Origin: Gracilimonas sp.
Lineage (GTDB): Bacteria > Bacteroidota > Rhodothermia > Balneolales > Balneolaceae
DNA length: 64,000 bases
NCBI RefSeq assembly: GCF_017641085.1
Contig: NZ_JAEPPI010000001.1
Coordinates: 248,001 to 312,000 of the forward strand
Reading direction: 5' to 3'
Notes under the pieces: model-generated
The model's database searches: none
The model's input: only the letters and a program-made list of their open reading frames with translations
Told to the model about the DNA's origin: nothing
Made by a program: the position numbers and the translations under genes
Shown here: piece after piece, positions 53,796 to 63,516 of the stretch
Layout: every line of letters starts with the position of its first letter
How positions within the stretch are numbered: position 1 is the first letter of the stretch

Positions 53796-55121
53796 TTATA
53801 ATGATTTTCCTGCTTTGAATCCGAGTTTTGCCAATTCCCAGATAGATGAATGACGTTTGATCGCCCCTTTCAGCATGTCTTTCGATTTTGGAGTCGGCTC
53901 ATTTTTAATGGTGAAGAACTGACGTCCAAAGTCACAAACTAAATTCGGGACCTTTTGTTGCATGGTTTCGGTGTGGAGAAGATGCACCGCATCCTGGAAA
54001 CCATTAATGTCTTTCATTACATAACTCTCATCCATCACCTTGCGATATTCTTTCAGCGTGGTGGATGTGAAATCTCCTTTTTCTTTGGCTTTTACAATGG
54101 TTTCAGCCGCGAGAATACCGGAACGCATCGCATAGTCCATTCCCTGAATGGCTTTACCGGCATTCATCAGCAAGTTGGCAGATTCACCGGCCAGCAGAAT
54201 GCCGTCTTTATATAATTCTTTGGGCATGGCTCGCTTATCACCGGAGGAAACCACGTGAGCCGAGTACTCAACAATCTCGCCGTCTTTTATAATGTCAGCG
54301 ATGGTAGGATGGGTTTTGAAGTGATTCAGAATGTCATGCGGACTTTTCTGCTTCTCACGCATGTCTTTGATTCCCAATACCAAACCAAGCGAAATTGTAT
54401 CTCGGTTGGTGTAAAGAAAGCCACCGCCTTCGACGCCATCGGTTGCCCAGCCTACAAATTCGTTACTCATTCCGCTGAGTCCATTCAGCTGAAATTTTTG
54501 TTCCAGCACTTCCTGATCAAAACGAATGATTTCCTTGATTCCGGTAAGCATGTGGTCTGCAGGCACATACTTATCCTGAAGCCCAACCTGGCGGGTCAGT
54601 AAGTTATTTACTCCTTCAGCGATAATTACCGAATCGGCATGAAATTCGTCCTCACCGGTTTTGATACCTACCGCTTTGTCATTCTCCATGAGTACTTCAT
54701 CCACCTTAATATTGGTAGCAATGAAGGAGTCCATGGCATAGTCGGAAGCATCGATGGCCTCCTGAACTTTACCGGAAAGCCAGTTGTCAAACTTTGACCG
54801 AAGCACGACAACGCCGGAATAGGGGGGCTCATTAAAATGAGACGACTTAAAGTCTAAGGAGAAAGTAGATTGCTCATCCATAAAGGTAAGCCGGCGATGA
54901 TTGATGAAACGCTCCCAGCCGCCGTCTTCTTCTTCCCAGTAGTTGGGAACCAGTTTGGCAAGGTCGCTTCCCCACAACACGCCACCGGAAACATTCTTGG
55001 AGCCGGCAAACTCACCCCGCTCAATTAGCAGGAATTTCATGTTGTTTCGGGCGAGGGTCATGGCTGCAGCCAGCCCGGCCACTCCACCACCAATTACAAT
55101 ACAATCAAACTTTTCGTCCAT
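53796..55121 (-). CDS. fixC: FixC-like flavoprotein (electron-transfer-flavoprotein:quinone oxidoreductase type)
   Basis: A 441-residue FAD protein. The dinucleotide motif VIGGGVAGLAAAMTLARNN is at residues 9-27. GGVLWGSDL and DGILLAGESANLLMNAGKAIQGMDYAMRSG follow, as in FixC/ETF-QO. It lacks the C-terminal Fe-S domain of mitochondrial-type ETF-QO; that role is taken by the separate FixX. It transfers electrons to menaquinone. Confidence 0.92.
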   Translation of the reverse strand: MDEKFDCIVIGGGVAGLAAAMTLARNNMKFLLIERGEFAGSKNVSGGVLWGSDLAKLVPNYWEEEDGGWERFINHRRLTFMDEQSTFSLDFKSSHFNEPPYSGVVVLRSKFDNWLSGKVQEAIDASDYAMDSFIATNIKVDEVLMENDKAVGIKTGEDEFHADSVIIAEGVNNLLTRQVGLQDKYVPADHMLTGIKEIIRFDQEVLEQKFQLNGLSGMSNEFVGWATDGVEGGGFLYTNRDTISLGLVLGIKDMREKQKSPHDILNHFKTHPTIADIIKDGEIVEYSAHVVSSGDKRAMPKELYKDGILLAGESANLLMNAGKAIQGMDYAMRSGILAAETIVKAKEKGDFTSTTLKEYRKVMDESYVMKDINGFQDAVHLLHTETMQQKVPNLVCDFGRQFFTIKNEPTPKSKDMLKGAIKRHSSIWELAKLGFKAGKSL

Positions 55122-55148
55122 ATGGATTAGTTTTGAGTTAGGAGTCTC

Positions 55149-55188
55149 GAGTTTTGAGTGAAAGAGTTAAACTCATCACTCAAAACTC
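55149..55188. repeat. 13-bp inverted repeat between etfA and fixC
   Basis: GAGTTTTGAGTGA (55149-55161) and TCACTCAAAACTC (55176-55188) with a 14-nt loop. It sits in the 78-bp intercistronic gap. Confidence 0.9.
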
Positions 55189-55199
55189 ATAGCTCTCTA

Positions 55200-56174
55200 C
55201 TAATTTTTGATTTTTTTGATTTCTTCGATGAAGGGAGGGAGTACTTTGTACAAGTCTCCGACAATCCCGTAGTCAGCTACTTCGAAGATGGGTGCATCAG
55301 GGTCTTTATTAATGGCTACAATCACTTTGGAATTTGCCATACCTGCCACGTGCTGAATGGCTCCTGAAATACCTACGGCGATATACAGTTGAGGAGAAAC
55401 CACCTTTCCGGTTTGACCAATCTGTAAACTCGGGTCGTAAACTCCGGCCTCAGTTAGGGCACGGGATGCGCCGATTCCCGCATTCAGTACAGAAGCCAAC
55501 TCCGAGATCAGGTTTTGTCCTTCTTCGTCTTTTACACCACGTCCGGCTGCAACAATGGCTTCCGCTTCGTTCAGGTCGATGGTGTCGCCGGAAGCAGAAA
55601 TAATTTCTTTAAGCGTAGCTTTAAGGTCATTGTCATCCATGCTGAAGTCAATATGCACAACTTCGGCATCGGTTTCATTTTCAACTAAATCATAAGAACC
55701 GGAACGAACGGAAACTAAAATCTTATCACCTTTTGCCTCGGTATTGGCAATGATTTTCGCTGCCATTACCGGGCGCTTGGCAGTAATGCCGCTATCACCG
55801 AGTTCAAAAGAAGAAACATCCGGAAGTACTGCTGCATCCTGGTTGGCAGCCAAAGCACCTAAAATATCTTTGGTGCCTTCGGTGGAAGCGAATGCAAACA
55901 GATATGGATTGGCAGTTTCCATCACTTTAGCCAAGGCCTTCAGTAATGGGGTGTTCATGTGATTTTTGAAAATGGGATCTTCAACGGTATAGATTTTTGA
56001 AGCCCCGTATTTTTTTACTCCGTCAACAAAGGAAGAAGCTTTTTCATCAATAATAACAGCTTCTACAGAGTGGCCACCGGACTCGGCTAATTTTTTGCAA
56101 TGAGATAAAACTTCCAGGGAAGAACGCTTAATTTTACCGTCTGAGATGGCAATGTGTGTGAGAATTGTGCTCAT
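55200..56174 (-). CDS. etfA: Electron transfer flavoprotein alpha subunit (FixB type)
   Basis: A 324-residue protein. The C-terminal FAD-binding domain shows AGRGVKDEEG, GASRALTEAGVYDPSLQIGQTGKVVSPQLYIAVGISGAIQH and NKDPDAPIFEVADYGIVGDL, the standard EtfA signature. It pairs with EtfB, encoded 55 bp upstream in the operon, and donates to FixC/FixX. Confidence 0.95.
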   Translation of the reverse strand: MSTILTHIAISDGKIKRSSLEVLSHCKKLAESGGHSVEAVIIDEKASSFVDGVKKYGASKIYTVEDPIFKNHMNTPLLKALAKVMETANPYLFAFASTEGTKDILGALAANQDAAVLPDVSSFELGDSGITAKRPVMAAKIIANTEAKGDKILVSVRSGSYDLVENETDAEVVHIDFSMDDNDLKATLKEIISASGDTIDLNEAEAIVAAGRGVKDEEGQNLISELASVLNAGIGASRALTEAGVYDPSLQIGQTGKVVSPQLYIAVGISGAIQHVAGMANSKVIVAINKDPDAPIFEVADYGIVGDLYKVLPPFIEEIKKIKN

Positions 56175-56229
56175 GAGTTTGGTTTAATTTCTTTTGCTTG
56201 AATTCAGTTTTGGCTTAAGCTGAGATGTT

Positions 56230-57000
56230 TTAAAGTACGTTTGCTTCGGTATCCAGAAGCTGTGCTACTTCGCGGGCAATCTCATCCGGTTCACCCTCAA
56301 ATTTCTTGCCGGGCTCGCGTCCGGGTTTTTCTTCATACCCTTTTACAGAAGTTTTGGGATTCAGTTCGTCATCGCTTAACCCTAAAGCAGAAAGTTCGAT
56401 TTGCTCAACCGGCTTACGCTTGGATGCCATAATTCCTTTCAGATTAGGGATGCGTGGCTCATTCATATCATTAGAGCAGGTAACAGCGCATGGAGTAGGC
56501 AGTTCAATCATTTCCTGCCCGGAATCGCCCTGTCGTTTCACGATGAGCTTACCTTCTTCGGCTTCAAGCCCAACCGCGTTGGTAGCATAAGGAAGCTCCA
56601 GAAGTTCAGCTACCATACTACCGGTTAAGCCGGAGTCGGTATCCTGAGATTGCTTACCCAGAGAAAGTACATCGTATTCCTTATCCTCGAAAAATTTAGC
56701 AAGTATGCGGGCGTAAGAACCGGAATCGTATTGCTCATCACCGGATGTTTGAATGTGGGTGGCTTTGTCTGCACCCATGGCCAGCGCTTTCCGAATGGTC
56801 TCCGAAGCTTTGGCAGAGCCGATGCAAACAACTTCAACTTCACCGCCGTGTTTCTCTTTTAGCACCAGGGCTTCCTCAACTGCGGAAGCATCGTAGGCAT
56901 TGAGAATCATCCGGTCAGCATCCTGAATTAATTGTCCGTCTTTTATTTGAAGAGGTGCGTTAACATCAGGCACCATTTTAATACATACGTAAAATTTCAT
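56230..57000 (-). CDS. etfB: Electron transfer flavoprotein beta subunit (FixA type)
   Basis: A 256-residue protein with KMVPDVNAPLQIKDG at the start, LNAYDASAVEEALVLKE and KRQGDSGQEMIELPTPCAVTCSNDMNEPRIPNLKGIMASKRKP. The last is the conserved ETF-beta signature for AMP/FAD binding. First gene of the four-gene Etf-Fix operon. Whether the complex bifurcates electrons cannot be read from the residues I examined. Confidence 0.95.
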   Translation of the reverse strand: MKFYVCIKMVPDVNAPLQIKDGQLIQDADRMILNAYDASAVEEALVLKEKHGGEVEVVCIGSAKASETIRKALAMGADKATHIQTSGDEQYDSGSYARILAKFFEDKEYDVLSLGKQSQDTDSGLTGSMVAELLELPYATNAVGLEAEEGKLIVKRQGDSGQEMIELPTPCAVTCSNDMNEPRIPNLKGIMASKRKPVEQIELSALGLSDDELNPKTSVKGYEEKPGREPGKKFEGEPDEIAREVAQLLDTEANVL

Positions 57001-57084
57001 TCGCTATAATTTTTCGTCTTAATAAATTCAGTTATGGAACCGCTTTTTTGGGCGGCTAATATACAAAACCAGCAGATAAATATT

Positions 57085-58014
57085 TTAGTTCTGCAAGCTT
57101 TCGTATTCGGATAAATGTCCCTGATCGGTATTCTGTAAAACGTCATAAGCTTCCAGCCGTACATCGGTTTCGGCTTCATCAAAAACAGCGGCAATTTCCC
57201 GGGCTTTGGTATCAAAGAAGATATCAAAAAGAAAGTTACTGGTGGATCTCCGTTTGGTCTCCTGAATGGTTTTCAGAGCACTTAAAATCTCCTGACGGGC
57301 CAATTCCGGGTCGGTTACAAACTGGTCGAGCCCAAGGCGGTGGTACCGATAGTAGGCCGTTCGCAATGGCCGGTAGTTCGATGAAACCAGATCAGTGATC
57401 ATGGTATTTCTGTTTCGCCGGTTGTTGGTGCTGCGCGTCCACCCAATGGCAGATGTGCTTTCTGCAAGGTTTAAAATATTCTGTGCTTTCCCAAAGTAGG
57501 GATCGCCTCCGTGTTCGGAAAAAGTGTCAAAATCATACCCGAGCATGGTATAGCAATAGAAATCGATGAAACCGGTGAGTGCATCAAACTGGAGTTCATC
57601 GTGAATGAGGCTCTTTCCTTCCGGGTAGGAAAACTGCCAGGCATTATCACTGAGCAGAACCGTAGTTGTTTTGGCCGTGGTATTGTAGATAGGGCGCTGA
57701 ACCTGGAATACCACTTCTGCAGAAAAGGTGTAATCGGAGGTTCCGCTGTTGATGGCTACCTGAATCTGGCAGTCAATACGTTCTTCCTCGGCAAAGTCCT
57801 GCTCGGTCCATTGGTACTCGTTAATGTAATTTTCGAGGGTGGGTTTCAGGTTCTCCAAATAATTGAATGATGACCCTTCAAGCTGATCAATATTTACGGT
57901 AACCGTGCAATCAAATTCCTGCCCCTTTGAGGTAAAAGGAGAGATCAGAAAAAATATCCCGCAAAAAATAAGGGGCTTTATTATTTTAAAGATAGAGTTA
58001 CTGAGAGAGATCAT
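57085..58014 (-). CDS. DUF4835 protein, PorD-like (type IX secretion/gliding associated)
   Basis: A 309-residue exported protein with a signal peptide (about 1-31, ending SKGQ). It opens EFDCTVTVNIDQLEGSSFNYLENLKPTLENYINEYQWTEQDFAEEERIDCQIQ, the conserved N-terminal part of the DUF4835/PorD family. Homologs are needed for T9SS in some Bacteroidota. Here the gene is divergent from a PorV-like gene, with only 27 bp between the starts. Confidence 0.85.
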   Translation of the reverse strand: MISLSNSIFKIIKPLIFCGIFFLISPFTSKGQEFDCTVTVNIDQLEGSSFNYLENLKPTLENYINEYQWTEQDFAEEERIDCQIQVAINSGTSDYTFSAEVVFQVQRPIYNTTAKTTTVLLSDNAWQFSYPEGKSLIHDELQFDALTGFIDFYCYTMLGYDFDTFSEHGGDPYFGKAQNILNLAESTSAIGWTRSTNNRRNRNTMITDLVSSNYRPLRTAYYRYHRLGLDQFVTDPELARQEILSALKTIQETKRRSTSNFLFDIFFDTKAREIAAVFDEAETDVRLEAYDVLQNTDQGHLSEYESLQN

Positions 58015-58041
58015 ATTTATTTGTCGACATTTGGGGTTCTA

Positions 58042-58860
58042 ATGATACGAATACGACACGTTCTAAATAAATTTTCTTTGGGAATTATTCTGGGGTTGAT
58101 TTCCCTGCCTGCCTTCGCCCAGCTTTCGATGGGTGCCCGTGGGTTAGGAATGGGACAAGCCACTACGGCACTTCCCGGTTACGATTGGTCCCTGTTCTCA
58201 AATCCTGCCCTCTCTGCTAACGAAGATATTGCCATTGGATTTTACGGGCTGCGAAATTATGGTTTCTCCGAACTCACCGATATGTCCGCTTTGGCAAGTA
58301 TGCCTACAAAATTGGGTGTTACCTCTGTGGGTTTTCACCGGTATGGAGATAATATTTTCAATGAAACGAGACTAAGGGTTGGGTATAAAAACGAGTGGCA
58401 GATGCTGCACTTCGGGTTGGCCGGTAACTACAATCATATTTCATTCGGCGGGGATTATGGTTCAGGCGGAGCCGTTGGATTGGATGTTGGTGTAGCCGCT
58501 GAGATTGCCAACAACCTCTGGATTGGAGCAAAAACAATAAACGTAAATCGTGCTTCCTATAATGGCATTGGGGAAGACTTGCCTCGTGAAACAGCCATCG
58601 GATTTTCATATGCACTTAATGAATCAGCCTTATTTGCTTTCGATGTGGTAAAAGACGTCAGCTTTCCGGTGGCATATCGGGGAGGTGTGGAGGTAAAAGT
58701 CATCGAAAATCTGAAGGGAAGAGTCGGCATTACTACCGGACCATTGACCTACGCGCTCGGGTTTGGATACGGGAGGTCGCAATGGGATATAAATTTCGCC
58801 GTTCAAAAACACGAAGTGCTGGGCTTTAGCCCGGGCCTCGATTTTATGATCTATTTTTGA
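58042..58860 (+). CDS. PorV/PorQ-like outer-membrane beta-barrel protein
   Basis: A 272-residue protein from the ATG at 58042. Signal peptide 1-24 (ending AFAQ), then SMGARGLGMGQATTALPGYDWSLFSNPAL. That opening (early Gly-rich strand with an NPA motif) is typical of PorV/PorQ and related FadL-like barrels. The chain ends FMIYF, a terminal aromatic. The next gene starts within the stop (TGATG). A T9SS role is inferred from the family and the divergent PorD-like gene. Confidence 0.7.
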   Translation: MIRIRHVLNKFSLGIILGLISLPAFAQLSMGARGLGMGQATTALPGYDWSLFSNPALSANEDIAIGFYGLRNYGFSELTDMSALASMPTKLGVTSVGFHRYGDNIFNETRLRVGYKNEWQMLHFGLAGNYNHISFGGDYGSGGAVGLDVGVAAEIANNLWIGAKTINVNRASYNGIGEDLPRETAIGFSYALNESALFAFDVVKDVSFPVAYRGGVEVKVIENLKGRVGITTGPLTYALGFGYGRSQWDINFAVQKHEVLGFSPGLDFMIYF

Positions 58861-60926
58861 TGAGCAAGGGTTGGAGAGCCATAGCGTATCTGTCTTTATT
58901 TGGGGTGATACTGATTTGCCCTGCATATATATCTGCCCAGGAAGATACTACAGCCACCGGCGTTGAGGAACAACTCGAAAAAGCTTTTGAAGAATTAGAT
59001 ACGGAAGAAGCCGGGGAGGCAGGAGAGCAATTGACGCAGTTCTTGGAAGACCTGTCAGCCAATCCGGTCAATGTAAACAGCGGCGGACTGGATGACCTGC
59101 TTCAGGTGCCCGGTATTAACCTCAAAATTGCCAGGGCCATCATCGACTTCCGAAAGTCAAAGCCTTTTGAAGAGAAACGTGAACTTCTGGAGTTTCGGGG
59201 GGTTGGCGAAGCAACGTATCAGCGAATGGCTCCTTACGTGACTATCGGTGGGCCTGAATCCCAATTTCGGGATTTGTATCTAAGACCTGAATACTGGATG
59301 GCAAACCGGAAAGTGGAAGTCTTTTCCCGCTATCAACAAAACCTGCAAACCCGGGAAGGCTTCAGGGAACCAGACTCTGCTGGTGGATATCTTGGGAGTC
59401 CTGCCAAGTATTATCAGCGGTTCCGGATTACCAGTAACCATCTTTCAATAAATCTGACCCAGGAAAAAGATCCCGGTGAAACCCTGCAGGGAATAACCGG
59501 ATTTGATTACAACTCAGGCCATATCGCCTTAACCGATAACGGAAAACTGAAAGATTTTGTAGTGGGGGATTACAGCCTGAGCTTTGGTCAGGGTTTGGTG
59601 CTTTGGACCGGTGGTGCTTTTGGGAAGGGTCGCGAGGTGATAGGAACCATCAGTAAAAATGAACGCGGGGTAAAAGCCTATTCCTCTGCTCAGGAGACGG
59701 ATTTTTTCAGGGGAGTTGCTGCCACCTATGGTGAGACGCTGGAACTGACCGCCTTTTATTCCAATCGTCCCCGAACAGCTTCTGTCATAAACGGAGACAC
59801 CACAAGATTCCCAAGCTCTGCCGGCTTTCACAGAACAGAGAGTGAACTGGAACGGAAAAATAATATCGATCAAACGGTAGTTGGAGGCCGTGCACGATTG
59901 GATACCCCCGTTGGGCTACTTGGTGTAAGTGGTTACTACAATGAATTCAGCAGCTACATTGCAAAAGGTACTTCCCTCAGTAATTTATATGATTTTGAAG
60001 GCTCTGAGAATTCGGTTGTAGGGGTCGATTATAGGGGGCTTGCAGGGAGTGCTTTTGTTTTTGGAGAGATAGCACGCAGCCAGAATGGGGGCTTAGGGGC
60101 GGTTGCCGGATTGGAGGCTCCGATTGCCGAGAACACAGAACTTGCACTTTCTTACCGGAACTATCAGCGGGATTTTCAGTCATTTCTATCAAGCGGATTT
60201 GGAGAACGGTCCTCTGCTCCTCAGAATGAGGAAGGGTTTTATATTGGTATTCGTCATCAGCTTACACAAATATTATCATTGAGCGGATATGTGGACCAAT
60301 ACCGGTTTACAGCTCCCCGTTTTGGTACTTCGCAGGCTACCGGCGGCTTCGATATGCTGGGTCTGGTTGATGTGAAATTCACCCCGAAACTAAATGTATA
60401 TGTACTGCTTAGAAATGAACTTCAGGACGAAGAATTTGAAATAACCACTGAGCGGGGAATAAAAGAATTGCGCTTGGGCATGGAAAAGAGAGCGAGTATT
60501 CGAGCCAATTTTGAATATCAGGTTAGTACGGCAGTTCGCCTGCGCTCACGGGTAGAATTCGCGCGCAATAAAGAGGCGGGGGCTTCCTGGGAAAAAGGTT
60601 TTTTGATGTATCAGGATGTTCGCATACAGCCGATCGATGCGCTAAGGATTGATGCCCGGGTCTCTGTGTTCGATACGGAAAGTTTTTCAACAAGAGTATA
60701 TCAATTTGAAAGTGATTTGTTGTATGTGCTTTCAAATACGGTTCTATATGATCGGGGACAGCGTGCGTATGTAACTGTAAAGTATGAAGTAACTGAATTT
60801 ATGGATCTTTGGTTTAAGTACGGTATCACCATTTTTGAAGACACGCAGGTGATTGGCAGCGGGCTTGGAAAGGTGGAGGGAAGTGTGAAGAACTCCTTGG
60901 GTTTGCAGGTAAGACTTCAGTTTTGA
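58860..60926 (+). CDS. Helix-hairpin-helix protein with large outer-membrane barrel-like C-terminus
   Basis: A 688-residue protein starting at the ATG that overlaps the previous stop. After a signal peptide (about 1-24) and an acidic coiled segment comes a ComEA-like double helix-hairpin-helix: NVNSGGLDDLLQVPGINLKIARAIIDFRK and ELLEFRGVGEATYQRMAPYVTI (about 64-125). The remaining 550 residues are strand-rich with a terminal aromatic (LQVRLQF). Such proteins are common in Bacteroidota. The HhH may bind DNA or act as a protein module in the periplasm; which one is unknown. Confidence 0.8.
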   Translation: MSKGWRAIAYLSLFGVILICPAYISAQEDTTATGVEEQLEKAFEELDTEEAGEAGEQLTQFLEDLSANPVNVNSGGLDDLLQVPGINLKIARAIIDFRKSKPFEEKRELLEFRGVGEATYQRMAPYVTIGGPESQFRDLYLRPEYWMANRKVEVFSRYQQNLQTREGFREPDSAGGYLGSPAKYYQRFRITSNHLSINLTQEKDPGETLQGITGFDYNSGHIALTDNGKLKDFVVGDYSLSFGQGLVLWTGGAFGKGREVIGTISKNERGVKAYSSAQETDFFRGVAATYGETLELTAFYSNRPRTASVINGDTTRFPSSAGFHRTESELERKNNIDQTVVGGRARLDTPVGLLGVSGYYNEFSSYIAKGTSLSNLYDFEGSENSVVGVDYRGLAGSAFVFGEIARSQNGGLGAVAGLEAPIAENTELALSYRNYQRDFQSFLSSGFGERSSAPQNEEGFYIGIRHQLTQILSLSGYVDQYRFTAPRFGTSQATGGFDMLGLVDVKFTPKLNVYVLLRNELQDEEFEITTERGIKELRLGMEKRASIRANFEYQVSTAVRLRSRVEFARNKEAGASWEKGFLMYQDVRIQPIDALRIDARVSVFDTESFSTRVYQFESDLLYVLSNTVLYDRGQRAYVTVKYEVTEFMDLWFKYGITIFEDTQVIGSGLGKVEGSVKNSLGLQVRLQF

Positions 60927-61063
60927 GATAATTGCTTTTTAATAAATCGTAATTTTTGAGAATATGCCGTTGCTAGTTGGCGGTTATTTTCTATTTTGAA
61001 GGAAGAAAAACAAGGGGTAAGTACAATACGAGAGAACTTAGGTTAGACTAAACTATATATGTT

Positions 61064-63499
61064 ATGGGTATGCGAGTTATTTATTTGATACTGGGTGGAC
61101 TATTTTTTTTTACGGTTTCTGCTTACGCACAGAGTTCTGTACAGCAGGAGTTGTCACGAAGAAATTTAACGTTGTCTCAGGCGCAGGAGCTGGCCAGGCA
61201 GGCCGGAATTAATCCTAACGATCCGGATCAAATAGCCAGGGTTGCCCGTGCAAGGGGAGTTTCGGAAGAGCAAATCCAGGAGTGGCTGATTGATCTTAGG
61301 TTAAATAACAGGGGTGATACAAGCGGCACCGGGTTAGAAGATCTTAGTGGAAATATTACGAGCGCAGATGATATAATTTTAAGTGGAAGCGCTGATCAGG
61401 ATAGCGTGCCAAATACTACCTCATCTAAAGACACTTCAGGTTTAGAATATTTCGGCTATAATATTTTTTCAGACACTCCTGATCCTTTTAAACCGAGAAC
61501 GGTAGGTCCTGTTGGGGATGGCTATGTTGTGGGGCCTGAAGATCAGTTGAGGCTTACTGTTTGGGGAGCTACGGAATTCCAATACGAGCTTCAGGTAGAT
61601 GTGGAAGGCAGAATCTTGATCCCAAACATTGGTATGGTAACGGTTGCGGGACAAAGACTTTCAAACTTAAGAGAGTCCTTAAAAGTGAGGCTTGGAAAAA
61701 GCTACTCCGGCTTGCTTAAAGACCCTCCAACCATTTTTATAGATTTAACCGTTACCCGGTTAAGACCTATTCAGTTATTTGTACTCGGTGAAGTGAAGAA
61801 TCCCGGAGGCTATTCATTCACCCATAATTCTACCATTTTTAACGTGCTGTACGGAGTTGGCGGGCCTAAAATATCCGGTTCACTGCGGGATGTCCGGGTT
61901 ATCAGGGAAGGTAAGCAGATAGCATCTATTGACCTGTATGAGCTTTTACTCAACGGTACGGATAACCAAAATATACCACTACTGAATAATGACAGAATTT
62001 TTATCCCACCTCGCGAAAGTACCGTGTCGGTTCAGGGGCAAATTCGTAGGCCAGCGATTTATGAAATGAAACCTGATGAGGGACTAAGTCAGCTTATCGA
62101 GTTTGCCGGTGGAGTGAAGTCCGAAGCCTATGGAGACCGTTTTCAGATTAGCAGAGTGATACCTATTGAGCAGAGAGAGGATCCAAGCTTTGCCCGGCAA
62201 ATAATTGATTATCCGCTTAAGGAGGTCTTATCCGGAGAAAGAGAAGTTAAGCTCTTTGATCAGGATAAAGTTCGGATGTTCAAGATATCAGAAGTATCTG
62301 ATGACTATGTGCAGATTACAGGGTTAGTAAATCAACCAGGAATTTATGAGCTTTCTGAAAAAATAAGGACAATCAGAGACCTGATCTTAGCCGCAGACAG
62401 TTTGCGAGACGACGCCTTTTTAGGAAGAGCCATACTTACCCGAACCAATGATGACTCGACCACCACGGTGTTTAGTGTTGACCTTCAGGCATTGATTGAA
62501 AATGAAGGCTTAAGCCAAAATATAACGCTACAAAAAAGAGATCAGCTTCAGGTTTTTAGAAATACCGTTGAGCTCATTGATCAGAGATATGTGAATATAA
62601 CCGGAGAGGTGAGTAATCCCGGCCGCTACAAATACAGCGAGAACATGAGCCTGGAAGATTTGATATTAAAGGCCGGCGGATTTACCGAAGCTGCTTACAT
62701 TGGGGATTCAGAAATCACCCGGTCAGAGAAAACGCCGAGTAAAAACATGCTCACCAGTAAACTCACACATGAGTTGACTTCAGATTCAGAAAAGAAAGAT
62801 GATTTTTATTCTGTGGAACATTTCTGGCCTATTCTTGATAACGCCAAAACATTTGATCTTCAACACAGAGATCAGGTGTACATCCGACGAAACCCACGCT
62901 TTAATGAACAGCGGTTTATATCTATTGAAGGAGAAGTTGAATTTCCCGGCACCTATACCATTCTTTCTGAAAATGAGAGGCTTTCAACGGTAATAGAGAG
63001 AGCCGGAGGCCTAACCAGGGAGGCTTATGCCGCAGGGGCGAGGTTATTCAGGGGTGATCGGGAAGTAATAATTAACCTTCGGGAATTACTCCAGGGAGAT
63101 AGAACCCAGGAAATTTTTGTAAAGTCTGGTGATTCCATCCGGGTACCCCAAATTCCGAATACCGTTTTGGTATCAGGAAATGTTGCTCTTGACGGTTACA
63201 TCAAATTCAAAGACGGAGAGCGTTTAACCTACTACTTAGACCAAGCCGGGGGCATGCAGCAAGACAGTTATAAATACGTTCAGCTCACACAAGCCAACGG
63301 CGCCATATACCAGGTTAGGCGAAAAGGATGGTTCAAGCAAAATCCCAAAGTTGAGGATGGTGCACGCATCAACGTGATTTATGAGGCGCCCGAGCCAGAA
63401 TCTGAAAAACAGAGTGCGGGAGAAATTTTGCAAAAATCTGTTGCCACACTTACCAGCGCATTGACTATTATTATACTTGCAGAAAGAGCTTTTAATTAG
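61064..63499 (+). CDS. Polysaccharide export protein with multiple SLBB domains (second copy)
   Basis: An 811-residue paralog of the protein at 9592, with the same layout. Signal peptide (1-23, ending AYAQ), then an N-terminal helical segment (RRNLTLSQAQELARQAGINP), the Wza-like export domain (DGYVVGPEDQLRLTVWGATEF, about 152-235), about six SLBB repeats with GEVxxPGxY-type turns, and a C-terminal hydrophobic stretch (SVATLTSALTIIILAERAFN). It forms an export channel, perhaps for a different polymer. It follows the helix-hairpin-helix gene by 137 bp and an SLC13 permease gene starts 17 bp later. Confidence 0.9.
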   Translation: MGMRVIYLILGGLFFFTVSAYAQSSVQQELSRRNLTLSQAQELARQAGINPNDPDQIARVARARGVSEEQIQEWLIDLRLNNRGDTSGTGLEDLSGNITSADDIILSGSADQDSVPNTTSSKDTSGLEYFGYNIFSDTPDPFKPRTVGPVGDGYVVGPEDQLRLTVWGATEFQYELQVDVEGRILIPNIGMVTVAGQRLSNLRESLKVRLGKSYSGLLKDPPTIFIDLTVTRLRPIQLFVLGEVKNPGGYSFTHNSTIFNVLYGVGGPKISGSLRDVRVIREGKQIASIDLYELLLNGTDNQNIPLLNNDRIFIPPRESTVSVQGQIRRPAIYEMKPDEGLSQLIEFAGGVKSEAYGDRFQISRVIPIEQREDPSFARQIIDYPLKEVLSGEREVKLFDQDKVRMFKISEVSDDYVQITGLVNQPGIYELSEKIRTIRDLILAADSLRDDAFLGRAILTRTNDDSTTTVFSVDLQALIENEGLSQNITLQKRDQLQVFRNTVELIDQRYVNITGEVSNPGRYKYSENMSLEDLILKAGGFTEAAYIGDSEITRSEKTPSKNMLTSKLTHELTSDSEKKDDFYSVEHFWPILDNAKTFDLQHRDQVYIRRNPRFNEQRFISIEGEVEFPGTYTILSENERLSTVIERAGGLTREAYAAGARLFRGDREVIINLRELLQGDRTQEIFVKSGDSIRVPQIPNTVLVSGNVALDGYIKFKDGERLTYYLDQAGGMQQDSYKYVQLTQANGAIYQVRRKGWFKQNPKVEDGARINVIYEAPEPESEKQSAGEILQKSVATLTSALTIIILAERAFN

Positions 63500-63516
63500 T
63501 TAATGAGTATTTATAT

